Program-made: the position numbers and the translations under genes | NCBI GenBank assembly: GCA_902547925.1 | Contig: CACCQD010000016.1 | Span: 1-37,238 of the forward strand | Source: an uncultured SAR116 cluster alpha proteobacterium | GTDB lineage: Bacteria; Pseudomonadota; Alphaproteobacteria; Puniceispirillales; Puniceispirillaceae | Direction: 5' to 3' | DNA: 37,238 nt | Shown: piece after piece, positions 9,056-17,116 of the stretch | How the letters are laid out: each line of letters starts with the position of its first letter | Numbering within the stretch: position 1 is the first letter of the stretch | The notes under the pieces: model-generated | Told to the model about the DNA's origin: nothing | Seen by the model: only the letters and a program-made list of their open reading frames with translations | Databases searched by the model: none

Positions 9056-10084
9056 TCAGAATGTTGACTTTGGCTCAACGTCATTGATTTCGACCGTAAA
9101 TTTGCCAGCCGTTATCTCGGTTGCGAGGCTGGCGACCTGTGATTTGACATCGGCAGGAATCTTGCTGTCAAATTCATAATAGGGGGCAAGACTGGCACCA
9201 CCCTTGGTCATCATCGTCCAATGATGATATTCCTCGGCACTGAAGGTGCCGGCCTTTACCCGTTCAATGGCATGGCCGATTGCCGACTCCATGTGCCACA
9301 GAGCAGAGGTCACAACAACATCTGTTCCATTTTCTTCCTTGTTCATATCATTGACATTTCCAAAGGCCAGAATGCCTTTTTCCCGACAGGCATCTACGAC
9401 GCCAGCTCGCTCTGCATACATGATGTCAACACCTGCCTCAATTTGGGCTATTGCGGCTTCCTTGGCCTTTGGCGGGTCATACCATGAGCCAATGAAAGTG
9501 ACTTTGAACTCTATCGAAGGATCAACGGAGCGGGCACCATTCATAAAGGCGTGGAAAAGCCGGTTTACCTCGCCAATCGGATAGCCACCGACCATGCCAA
9601 TCTTCTTTTCACTACTCATGTGACCGGCGATGATTCCCATCAAATAGCAGGGTTCATGGATGTAATTGTCAAAAACTGAAAAATTGCTCCCATGTGGCTT
9701 GAAGGGATCACCCATCAAAAAGGCAATATCCGGGTAATCATCGGCAACTTTTCGTGCCTCCTTGCTGATTCCAAATGCCTCACCCACGACAAGCTGCACA
9801 CCATTTTCGCAATATTCCCGCAACACCCTTACATAATCCGTGTTGGACACTTTCTCGGCAAAGCTATAGTCAATCTCTCCACGCGTTGCCGCAGCATCAA
9901 GAGCAAGATGAAGACGCGCATCCCACTTTTGCTGGATCGGCTGTGTATAAATACCTGCAACCTTGATTTTCCCTGCACCAAATGCAGGCATCGCCCCGAA
10001 TGCAATGGCCGATGTTGTCATACCAGCGACAAATTTACGTCTCGTCAAAGACGTTTTTGCTAAGATTTTAGAATTTAAATCCAT
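9056..10084 (-). CDS. BMP-family substrate-binding protein (nucleoside type)
   Basis: Periplasmic binding protein of 342 residues, BMP/PnrA-like family, whose characterised members bind nucleosides or related ligands. The N-terminus carries a twin-arginine signal, SLTRRKFVAG at residues 12-21, followed by a hydrophobic stretch ending AFG-A, so export through Tat is likely; there is no lipobox. Later segments KIGMVGGYPIGEVNR and IMYAERAGVVDACRE fit the family fold. It is the first gene of its operon. An RutR-like dyad lies about 130 bases upstream, suggesting control by pyrimidines. Ligand identity, whether pyrimidine or purine nucleoside or free base, cannot be read from sequence. Confidence 0.88.
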   Translation of the reverse strand: MDLNSKILAKTSLTRRKFVAGMTTSAIAFGAMPAFGAGKIKVAGIYTQPIQQKWDARLHLALDAAATRGEIDYSFAEKVSNTDYVRVLREYCENGVQLVVGEAFGISKEARKVADDYPDIAFLMGDPFKPHGSNFSVFDNYIHEPCYLMGIIAGHMSSEKKIGMVGGYPIGEVNRLFHAFMNGARSVDPSIEFKVTFIGSWYDPPKAKEAAIAQIEAGVDIMYAERAGVVDACREKGILAFGNVNDMNKEENGTDVVVTSALWHMESAIGHAIERVKAGTFSAEEYHHWTMMTKGGASLAPYYEFDSKIPADVKSQVASLATEITAGKFTVEINDVEPKSTF

Positions 10085-10212
10085 GACCTATTATCTCCCT
10101 TTGGTTGATTTATAATACAGTACAGGCGATCGCGGGGATTTTTGCTTTTTATTTTTATGCCCGATCAGCCAAGAAAACGGTAGCATTAGATATTGCTGTG
10201 TGGAAAAGAAAT

Positions 10213-10230
10213 TTTTATCAATTGGTAAAA
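10213..10230. promoter_or_regulatory. Candidate RutR operator, nucleoside importer
   Basis: The dyad reads TTTTATC-AATT-GGTAAAA. It has the same architecture as two other sites in this window (18545 and 22319) and resembles the E. coli RutR consensus TTGACC-N4-GGTCAA. It lies between the binding-protein start (10084) and the terminator of the next operon. Binding is a prediction. Confidence 0.5.
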
Positions 10231-10242
10231 ATGTAAGTCTAA

Positions 10243-10273
10243 AAGAATGGAGGCAAATCATGCCTCCATTCTT
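10243..10273 (-). terminator. Terminator of the pyrimidine operon
   Basis: A perfect 13-bp inverted repeat (AAGAATGGAGGCA / TGCCTCCATTCTT) encloses a 5-base loop, 21 bases after the NMT1-type binding-protein stop. On the minus strand it is followed by a short U-rich tract, which fits a Rho-independent terminator for the long operon that starts at 18445. Confidence 0.8.
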
Positions 10274-10294
10274 GTCTTGATCATCGTGATGTTT

Positions 10295-11281
10295 TTACAG
10301 CGCTTTGTCGGTGATTGCATGCGTCCAGGCGCCTGCTGGTACATTAGTGATCACCGGATCAGAGCCACCCTTCATCAACGTGGCAACCGTGCGCTCATAA
10401 TCGGCTGGATCAAGGGCGCCGTTGGAGCCAGCTGTAAGTTTGGCGATCTCACCCATCATCCGGCGCTGGTGCTTTTCTGTCTGCGCACCTGAACCGTCAT
10501 TCTCAAGAACGATGTCAGCAGCCTTATCCGGGTTTTCCTCAGCCCATTTCCAGCCCTTCATCGACGCGCGAACAAAGCGAACCATCTGGTCCTCGAAAGC
10601 CGGGTCCTTTAGCCGGTCTTCCATCACATAGATCCCGTCCTCAAGCGTGGCAACGCCCTGATCCTGATATTTGAAAACAACCAGCTCATCAGCGGAGAGG
10701 CCTGCATCAATGATCTGCCAATATTCATTATAGGTCATTGTTGAGACGCAATCGGCCTGCTTTTGCAGAATGGGGTCAACGTTGAAGCCCTGCTTCAGTA
10801 CGGTCACGCCGCCAGCGCTGCCATCTGTTGGCAGGCCAAGCTGGCTCATCCATGACAGGAAGGGATATTCATTGCCGTAGAACCAAACACCAAGGGTTTT
10901 GCCCTTGAAATCAGCAGGTGACTTGATTCCTGTGTCCTTGCGGCAGGTCAGCATCATCCCCGATGATTTGAACGGCTGGGCGATGTTGACAAGGTTCACA
11001 CCCTTTTCGCGTGTCGCCAGCGCCGACGGCATCCAGTCAAGGACAACATCAGCACCCCCGCCGGCAATCACCTGCGCCGGCGCCACATCAGGACCGCCGG
11101 GCTTTATTGTAACGTCGAGCCCCTCCGCGTCATAGAAACCTTGGTCCTGCGCCACATAATAGCCGGCAAACTGTGCCTGGGTGACCCATTTCAATTGCAG
11201 GGTCAGCTTGTCTGCTGCCTGCGCCACTGCGCCTGACATTGTCATGCCAGCAGCCAGTGCCATTAAAACCAGTTTTTTCAT
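10295..11281 (-). CDS. NMT1/THI5-like ABC substrate-binding protein
   Basis: Periplasmic binding protein of 328 residues with a Sec signal peptide (MKKLVLMALAAG onward, likely cleavage after AQA at about residue 22). It belongs to the NMT1/THI5-like family that binds pyrimidine-like or other heterocyclic ligands; characteristic segments are LQLKWVTQAQFAGYYVA and ADVVLDWMPSALA. A good AGGGAG ribosome site precedes the ATG. It is the last gene of an operon with two permeases, an ATPase, dihydropyrimidinase, beta-ureidopropionase and an aminotransferase. A pyrimidine or dihydropyrimidine is therefore the likeliest ligand, though that is inferred from context rather than residues. Confidence 0.87.
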   Translation of the reverse strand: MKKLVLMALAAGMTMSGAVAQAADKLTLQLKWVTQAQFAGYYVAQDQGFYDAEGLDVTIKPGGPDVAPAQVIAGGGADVVLDWMPSALATREKGVNLVNIAQPFKSSGMMLTCRKDTGIKSPADFKGKTLGVWFYGNEYPFLSWMSQLGLPTDGSAGGVTVLKQGFNVDPILQKQADCVSTMTYNEYWQIIDAGLSADELVVFKYQDQGVATLEDGIYVMEDRLKDPAFEDQMVRFVRASMKGWKWAEENPDKAADIVLENDGSGAQTEKHQRRMMGEIAKLTAGSNGALDPADYERTVATLMKGGSDPVITNVPAGAWTHAITDKAL

Positions 11282-11330
11282 TTTCGTCTCCCTTGTTGTG
11301 AATTAGGTTGTGAGTTGAGTTGTGGTTTTG

Positions 11331-12446
11331 TTATTCCGTTCGGTAAGATGGATGCCAGAAGGTGACTCGCCTTTCCAACAAACTCAAAGCACCATAACTT
11401 GCAGAGCCGGCAAGCGCGGCAACCGCAATTTCGGCCCAGACCATATCCAAATTCATACGGCCAACTTCGGTCGAAATTCTGAACCCGATTCCAACAATCG
11501 GGGTGCCGAAGAATTCCGCTACGATGGCACCAATCAGGGCCAGAGTCGAATTGATCTTCAGCGCATTGAAAATAAAAGGCATCGCGGCCGGAAGCCGCAA
11601 TTTGAACAGGCTCTGCCAATAGCCGGCAGCGTAGGTGTTGAGCAGGTCACGCTCCATCACGCTCGCCGCGCTCAGGCCAGACAGCGTGTTCACCATCATC
11701 GGAAAAAAGGTCATGATGACAATCACCGCCGCCTTTGATTGCCAGTCAAAGCCAAACCACATCACCATGATCGGTGCAACGCCAATGATTGGCAATGCCG
11801 AAATAAAATTGCCAATGGGCAACAGGCCGCGCCGCAGAAAATCATTGCGATCGACAAGAATGGCCACCAGAACAGCACTACCGCACCCGATGGCATAGCC
11901 CGCGAGGACGGCTTTGAGAAAGGTCTGCCTGAAATCAGCCATCAGGATCGCTGTCGAGCTGACCAGACGCGCCCCAATCATCGAGGGCGGTGGCAGCAAC
12001 ACAGTCGGAATGCCAAGGCCGATGGTCAGAGCCTCCCAGAAAAACAACAGCCAAAAGCCAAAAAACAGCGGAACACCAAGCGACACCACCCAGTTATGGC
12101 CCATTGAGCGCGCATCATCTGCAATGGTCTTTTCGACCGCCAGCCAACCATGCAGCCAGGCGGCAATGGCGATCGCCCAGACAGCTCCCGCCATACCATC
12201 ATGCAACGCCGCCAGAACAGCGCCAGCAGCAACAAAGCTGATCAACAGGTCGAACTGGGAACGCATCACAATTGACCATGCACCCGGCCATGCACCCGCC
12301 AGCACCGGCGAAAGACGCAGCCCCCCCGCAATCACCAGACCAGCAGCAACCAGCAGCGCCGGTGATAAGGCACCAATACCAGTCACCAGCGCATAAAAAC
12401 CACACAGCGTGGCGGCGGCGTTCAGCAGTTTCTGCAGGTTGGTCAT
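11331..12446 (-). CDS. ABC permease with extended N-terminus (pyrimidine importer)
   Basis: Membrane subunit of the SsuC/TauC/ThiX-like permease family, 371 residues. The conserved permease core is in the C-terminal roughly 250 residues, with the cytoplasmic loop NTYAAGYWQSLFKLRLPAAMP matching the ATPase-coupling EAA motif. Usual family members are about 250-290 residues. Here about 115 extra N-terminal residues form additional hydrophobic segments such as LLVAAGLVIAGGL. The start overlaps the stop of the upstream permease gene by four bases (ATGA), so translation is coupled. It should pair with that permease. Confidence 0.87.
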   Translation of the reverse strand: MTNLQKLLNAAATLCGFYALVTGIGALSPALLVAAGLVIAGGLRLSPVLAGAWPGAWSIVMRSQFDLLISFVAAGAVLAALHDGMAGAVWAIAIAAWLHGWLAVEKTIADDARSMGHNWVVSLGVPLFFGFWLLFFWEALTIGLGIPTVLLPPPSMIGARLVSSTAILMADFRQTFLKAVLAGYAIGCGSAVLVAILVDRNDFLRRGLLPIGNFISALPIIGVAPIMVMWFGFDWQSKAAVIVIMTFFPMMVNTLSGLSAASVMERDLLNTYAAGYWQSLFKLRLPAAMPFIFNALKINSTLALIGAIVAEFFGTPIVGIGFRISTEVGRMNLDMVWAEIAVAALAGSASYGALSLLERRVTFWHPSYRTE

Positions 12447-13321
12447 TTTGGCACCCCCATCATCCGCTGGGTGATCTGCGCCGCGATATTGACCGCGATC
12501 ACCAGCAATGCCGCCAGCGTGGCCGCCGTCAACAGGGCCGACCAGATCTGGATCGTCTGGCCATAATAGGAGCCGGACAATAGGCGCGCACCAAGACCAG
12601 CAACCGCGCCCGTCGGCAATTCACCAACAATGGCCCCAACAAGGCTGATGGCGATGGCAATCTTCATCGAGGTAAACAGATATGGAACCGAGGATGGCAG
12701 CCGCAGTGCAAAAAATAATTGCCAGCGTGAGGTATTATAGGTGCGCATCAGATCAATCAGCATCGGATCAGGGCTGCGCAGACCTTTGACCATACCCACG
12801 GCAATCGGGAAGAAACTGAGATAGGTTGAAATTAATGCCTTGGGCAGCAGACCCGATAGACCCACGGCATTCAGCACCACAATGATCATCGGCGCGATTG
12901 CCAGAATGGGAACTGTCTGGCTGGTGATAATCCAGGGCATCAGGGATTTATCCATGGCCCTGTTCTCAACAATGAAAATGGCCAGCATCATGCCGGTGAA
13001 GGTGCCCATCACAAAGCCAAGCAGCGTTGAGGACAGCGTGATCCAGCTGTGATAGATCAGCGAACGCTTCGAGGTGATTTTCTTCTGCACAGTGGTTTTC
13101 CAGATTTCGACAACAACCTGGTGCGGTGCTGGCAACACCGGCCGGTCATGCGCCATCGTATCGCGCACAAGGTCGTTCATGCTCCATTCGGTGGCCGATT
13201 TTTCATATTGATCGATCTGCCAGGGGGCATTCAAATAGACCGTGAAGCCGTACCAGATCACGCCAATCGCCGCGACAATGGTCAGAACCGGAAGCACCTT
13301 TTGTTTGAGGGTTTCGGTCAC
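12443..13321 (-). CDS. ABC permease (pyrimidine importer)
   Basis: Membrane subunit of 292 residues, SsuC/TauC/ThiX-like family. One N-terminal membrane span (VLPVLTIVAAIGVIWYGF) is followed by a periplasmic stretch and the permease core. The EAA-type loop is RTYNTSRWQLFFALRLPSSV. The start is a GTG preceded by a strong GGGGAGGG ribosome site. It lies 57 bases after the ATPase gene and overlaps the next permease gene by four bases. Predicted to form the heterodimeric channel for the NMT1-type binding protein. Confidence 0.88.
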   Translation of the reverse strand: MTETLKQKVLPVLTIVAAIGVIWYGFTVYLNAPWQIDQYEKSATEWSMNDLVRDTMAHDRPVLPAPHQVVVEIWKTTVQKKITSKRSLIYHSWITLSSTLLGFVMGTFTGMMLAIFIVENRAMDKSLMPWIITSQTVPILAIAPMIIVVLNAVGLSGLLPKALISTYLSFFPIAVGMVKGLRSPDPMLIDLMRTYNTSRWQLFFALRLPSSVPYLFTSMKIAIAISLVGAIVGELPTGAVAGLGARLLSGSYYGQTIQIWSALLTAATLAALLVIAVNIAAQITQRMMGVPK

Positions 13322-13378
13322 GGCGCCCTCCCCTTGCTGGACGCTTGTTTCTTGATTGGGGCTCTTTTCATCTGCCCG

Positions 13379-14173
13379 CTATTCATCGGCATGACCCTCA
13401 CGCAGCCCCTCGCGCACACGCTGTGCAATTTCGAGGAATTTTGGGGTTTCGCGAATATCAAGCGGGCGGTCATCAGGCAGGTCGGATGTGATCACATCGG
13501 TGATCCGCCCGGGACGCGGTGACATTACCACGATCTTGGTGGACAAATACACCGCCTCGGGAATTGAATGGGTGACAAAACAAATCGTCTTGCCGGTCTT
13601 TTTCCAGAGCTGGAGCACCTGTTCATTGAGGTGGTCGCGGACAATCTCATCAAGCGCACCAAACGGCTCATCCATCAACATAAGATCAGCATCAAAGGCA
13701 AGAGCGCGCGCAATCGAGGCGCGTTGCTGCATACCACCGGAGAGCTGCCACGGAAATTTTCCGCCAAAGCCATCCAGCCCGACAAGATTAATCGTCCGTT
13801 CGACCCGTTCCTGTTGCTCCGCGCGGGACAGGCCCATGATTTCCAGCGGCAGTGAGATATTACGGTTAATGGTACGCCAGCTTAGGAGCGCAGGCGCCTG
13901 AAAGACATAGCCATAGGCCCGGGCCAATCGCGCCTGATCCGGGGTCTGGCCGTTGACGGCAATGCTGCCAGCTGTCGGTGTTTCAAGATCGGCAATCACC
14001 CGCAAAAAGGTGGTTTTGCCACAGCCCGATGGACCTATAAAGGACACGAACTCGCCAGCCTCAATCTCCAAATCAAGATCCCGCAACGCGTGAACAACGC
14101 CGTCATTGGTCTCGAAGTCCAGATTCAGTTTTTCGGCCTTGATGACCGTACTCGAGGATGACGATTTCGTCAT
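13379..14173 (-). CDS. ABC ATPase (pyrimidine importer)
   Basis: Cytoplasmic ATP-binding subunit of 264 residues, SsuB/TauB/ThiZ-like. Walker A is GPSGCGKTT near residue 47, the signature is LSGGMQQRASIARAL, Walker B is LMLMDEPFGALDE, and the switch histidine lies in FVTHSIPEAVYLS. The last two residues are DE. It follows dihydropyrimidinase by 125 bases on the same strand and begins the importer part of the operon. The ribosome site is weak (AAAGAAAG). Confidence 0.92.
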   Translation of the reverse strand: MTKSSSSSTVIKAEKLNLDFETNDGVVHALRDLDLEIEAGEFVSFIGPSGCGKTTFLRVIADLETPTAGSIAVNGQTPDQARLARAYGYVFQAPALLSWRTINRNISLPLEIMGLSRAEQQERVERTINLVGLDGFGGKFPWQLSGGMQQRASIARALAFDADLMLMDEPFGALDEIVRDHLNEQVLQLWKKTGKTICFVTHSIPEAVYLSTKIVVMSPRPGRITDVITSDLPDDRPLDIRETPKFLEIAQRVREGLREGHADE

Positions 14174-14194
14174 TGTCTGTCTTTCTTTATCACT

Positions 14195-14221
14195 TGACGT
14201 GTGACTTGGTGTGTCACGTCA
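14195..14221. other. Inverted repeat between dihydropyrimidinase and ATPase genes
   Basis: TGACGTG at 14195-14201 and CACGTCA at 14215-14221 form a perfect 7-bp inverted repeat with a 13-base centre, within the 125-base gap of the operon. It could be a processing or attenuation hairpin or a protein site; nothing more can be said from sequence. Confidence 0.35.
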
Positions 14222-14298
14222 GTCAATTTACCCCCAAAACAGCGCCGCCAAAGGTGCGAGCGGCACCGTTTCAGGGGATATCCGGTCTCAGCCGCAGG

Positions 14299-15753
14299 CT
14301 AAACACCGGCCGGCATATTCGCCGGATCGCGGATCACCTTGCGGGGAGCCGTCAATGCCTTCCATTGCGAGAGGGCTTTGTTGGTCGCACTAAAGGGTTC
14401 ACGCGGGACAAATTTGCCATGACCCTCGCGTGTCTTAACCTCATTCTCGCTGATCGCAACATAGCCCTTGGTCATGGTAAAGCGCGGTAGCCCCTTGACG
14501 GAAAAACCCTCAAACACATTGTAATCAATGGCTGATTGCTGGCTGCCCGCATTGATGGTCTTTTCGCGCTCAGGATCCCACACGATAATATCGGCATCGG
14601 CCCCCTCGAGGATCGCACCCTTGCGCGGATACAAATTGAGTGCCTTGGCAATGTTGGTTGAGGTGGCAGCGACAAATTCATTCATTGTCAGACGGCCGGT
14701 ATTGACGCCATAGCTCCACAGCAGCGGCATGCGGTCCTCAAGGCCGCCAGTGCCATTAGGAATCTTGGTGAAATCACCAACACCATAGCGCTTCTGCTCG
14801 GTGGTGAACGCACAATGATCGGTGGCAACAACCTGTAGGCTGCCAGCCTGGAGACCGGCCCACAGGCTGTCCTGATGCTGTTTATTGCGGAATGGCGGTG
14901 ACATCACTCGCCGCGCAGCATGATCCCAATCATCATTGGCATATTCGCCCTCATCGAGGAGCAGATGCTGGATCAGGGGCTCACCATAGACCCGCATACC
15001 TTTCTGCCGCGCACGGCGGATCGCCTCATGCGACTGTTCACAGGATACATGCACAACATAGAGCGGGACACCCGCCATATCGGCAATCATGATCGCCCGG
15101 TTGGTGGCTTCACCCTCGACTTCAGGCGGGCGGGAATAGGCGTGCGCCTCCGGGCCGTTATTCCCCTCAGCCATTAGCTTTGTCTGTAATTGCGCGACAA
15201 CATCGCCATTTTCGGCGTGAACCAGCGGCATCGCCCCCAATTCCGCACAGCGCTGGAACGAGGCATACATCTCGTCATCATCGACCATCAAAGCGCCCTT
15301 ATAGGCCATGAAATGCTTGAAGGTGTTAATGCCCTTATCAACAACGACCGGCATCTCATTGAACACTTCCTCACCCCACCAGGTAATCGCCATATGGAAG
15401 GAATAATCAGTGGTCGCCAGTGAGGATTTATTGTCCCAGGCCTGAATTGCGGTCAGCAGGGACTGGCCCGGTGCTGGCAGACAGAAATCCACCACCATGG
15501 TGGTGCCACCCGACAAAGCCGCCCTCGTGCCTGACTCAAAATTATCCGAGGAGTAAGTCCCCATGAACGGCATTTCCAGATGTGTGTGTGGGTCAATGCC
15601 ACCGGGCATTACATAACAACCGGTGGCATCCAGCGTCTCATTGCCCGAAAGGCCGGTGCCGATATCGATGATGACACCCTTTTCAACCTGCACATCAGCC
15701 ACATAGGTCCTGTCGGCTGTAACGATTGTCCCACCTTTGATTACCGTACTCAT
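14299..15753 (-). CDS. Dihydropyrimidinase (hydantoinase family)
   Basis: Opens the ring of 5,6-dihydrouracil or dihydrothymine to the N-carbamoyl beta-amino acid, the second step of reductive pyrimidine breakdown. The 484 residues carry the full binuclear zinc set: His56 and His58 (GGIDPHTHLE), the carboxylated lysine Lys152 (FMAYKG), His179 (LVHAENGD), His235 (VVHVSC) and Asp312 (ATDHC). Length and motifs match bacterial dihydropyrimidinases. A GGAGAAAG ribosome site precedes the ATG. It sits between beta-ureidopropionase and the importer genes, and PreTA encoded nearby would supply its substrate, so a pyrimidine role is better supported than a hydantoin-only role. Confidence 0.93.
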   Translation of the reverse strand: MSTVIKGGTIVTADRTYVADVQVEKGVIIDIGTGLSGNETLDATGCYVMPGGIDPHTHLEMPFMGTYSSDNFESGTRAALSGGTTMVVDFCLPAPGQSLLTAIQAWDNKSSLATTDYSFHMAITWWGEEVFNEMPVVVDKGINTFKHFMAYKGALMVDDDEMYASFQRCAELGAMPLVHAENGDVVAQLQTKLMAEGNNGPEAHAYSRPPEVEGEATNRAIMIADMAGVPLYVVHVSCEQSHEAIRRARQKGMRVYGEPLIQHLLLDEGEYANDDWDHAARRVMSPPFRNKQHQDSLWAGLQAGSLQVVATDHCAFTTEQKRYGVGDFTKIPNGTGGLEDRMPLLWSYGVNTGRLTMNEFVAATSTNIAKALNLYPRKGAILEGADADIIVWDPEREKTINAGSQQSAIDYNVFEGFSVKGLPRFTMTKGYVAISENEVKTREGHGKFVPREPFSATNKALSQWKALTAPRKVIRDPANMPAGV

Positions 15754-15777
15754 GTCTCTTTCTCCGTGATCATTTAT

Positions 15778-17055
15778 CTAGTCATCCACAATGCCAGCAG
15801 TTTCCACAACAGCATGAAAAAGAACATCTGTGCTGGCCTTTGCCCAATCTTTTGTAATCTCTTCAGCTTCATTATGAGAAAGTCCATCCACGCAAGGGCA
15901 CATCACCATCGCAGTAGGTGCAACACGATTTATCCAGCAAGCGTCGTGACCAGCTCCTGATACTAAGTCGCGATGGGAGTATCCAAGACGGACTGCAGCA
16001 TTTCGGACCGCGGCAACGCAATTATCATCAAATTTTACAGGATCAAATTTGCCTGCTTGTTCAATTTCCATGGTTAGTTCTAAATCGCCGCATATCTTTT
16101 CCGCGCCCTCGCGCATTCTTAACTCCATGTCGTCAATAATTTTCTGCTCTGGCGCCCGGAAATCAATGGTGAAAACGACCTTGCCAGGAATGATGTTTCT
16201 AGAATTTGGGTATACATCACATTGACCCACCGCCCCAACAGCATTTGGCGCATGTGACCATGCTATTTCATCAACCAGTTGGGTTATCCTTGCCATTCCC
16301 AAACCCGCATTTCTTCTTTTGGGCATTGGTGTCGAACCAGTATGTGACTCACGACCAGTAAGAGTGACTTGGAGCCAATTGAGCCCTTGGCCATGTGTTA
16401 CAACACCAACCTCTATTTCCTCATCCTCAAGGATCGGCCCTTGTTCAATGTGAAGTTCGAAGAAGGCTGCCATTTCACGTGCGCCCACTTCTTCATCCCC
16501 AATCCATCCAATACGAGCAAGTTCATCCCCTACCGACTTCCCCTCTGCATCCTCTCTGGCGTACGCCCATTCAAGAGTGTGCATCCCGGTAAAAACACCA
16601 GACGCCATCATGGGTGGCGAAAAACGCGTGCCCTCCTCATTTGTCCAGTTAACAACCTCAATTGGATGCTTAGTCTTTATACCTGTCTCATTCAGTGTTC
16701 GGACAATCTCCAATCCCGCCAGAACTCCCAGAACGCCGTCATATTTACCGCCTGTCGGCTGGGTGTCGAGGTGACTGCCAACCATCACTGGCGGCAGGGA
16801 TGGATCAGTGCCTTCATGCCGGGCGAACATAGTGCCCATCTTGTCCAGACCCATGGTCATGCCCTCAGCCTCGCACCACGATTGGAACAGACGGCGGCCC
16901 TCGGCATCCTCATCAGTCAGTGTTTGGCGGTTGTTGCCACCAGCTACGCCTGGGCCAATCTTGGCCATTTCCATCAACGAATCCCAAAGCCGGTCAGCAT
17001 TAATCCGAAAATTCTTGCCCCGTCCATCAAGATCAGAAACACTCGCATCCGTCAT
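15778..17055 (-). CDS. Beta-ureidopropionase / N-carbamoyl amino acid hydrolase
   Basis: M20-family amidase of 425 residues that would hydrolyse N-carbamoyl-beta-alanine (or its methyl homologue) to the beta-amino acid, CO2 and ammonia. Metal-site residues are His95 (GSHLDTQ), Asp106 (KYDG), the Glu140-Glu141 pair (NWTNEEGTRF), His202 (ELHIEQGP) and His394 (GLSHNEAE). The start is the ATG at 17055, preceded by GGGAGACGACG; the frame is open for 29 more codons but that would run into the aminotransferase gene. The 3' two-thirds is clearly AT-richer than its surroundings (19 G+C of 60 bases at 16021-16080, against 33 of 60 at 17161-17220), hinting at a separate origin. Allantoate amidohydrolase is the main alternative, disfavoured by context. 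Confidence 0.9.
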   Translation of the reverse strand: MTDASVSDLDGRGKNFRINADRLWDSLMEMAKIGPGVAGGNNRQTLTDEDAEGRRLFQSWCEAEGMTMGLDKMGTMFARHEGTDPSLPPVMVGSHLDTQPTGGKYDGVLGVLAGLEIVRTLNETGIKTKHPIEVVNWTNEEGTRFSPPMMASGVFTGMHTLEWAYAREDAEGKSVGDELARIGWIGDEEVGAREMAAFFELHIEQGPILEDEEIEVGVVTHGQGLNWLQVTLTGRESHTGSTPMPKRRNAGLGMARITQLVDEIAWSHAPNAVGAVGQCDVYPNSRNIIPGKVVFTIDFRAPEQKIIDDMELRMREGAEKICGDLELTMEIEQAGKFDPVKFDDNCVAAVRNAAVRLGYSHRDLVSGAGHDACWINRVAPTAMVMCPCVDGLSHNEAEEITKDWAKASTDVLFHAVVETAGIVDD

Positions 17056-17116
17056 CGTCGTCTCCCAAATTTTCAATTTTCTCGCAGAAGGTTTCAAGCT
17101 AAGCGCTTGATTCACC

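Noticed and set aside
10085-10212. Purine riboswitch in front of the nucleoside importer
   Set aside because: I could not find the conserved three-way junction or its loop sequences; the dyad and an AT-rich leader explain what is visible.
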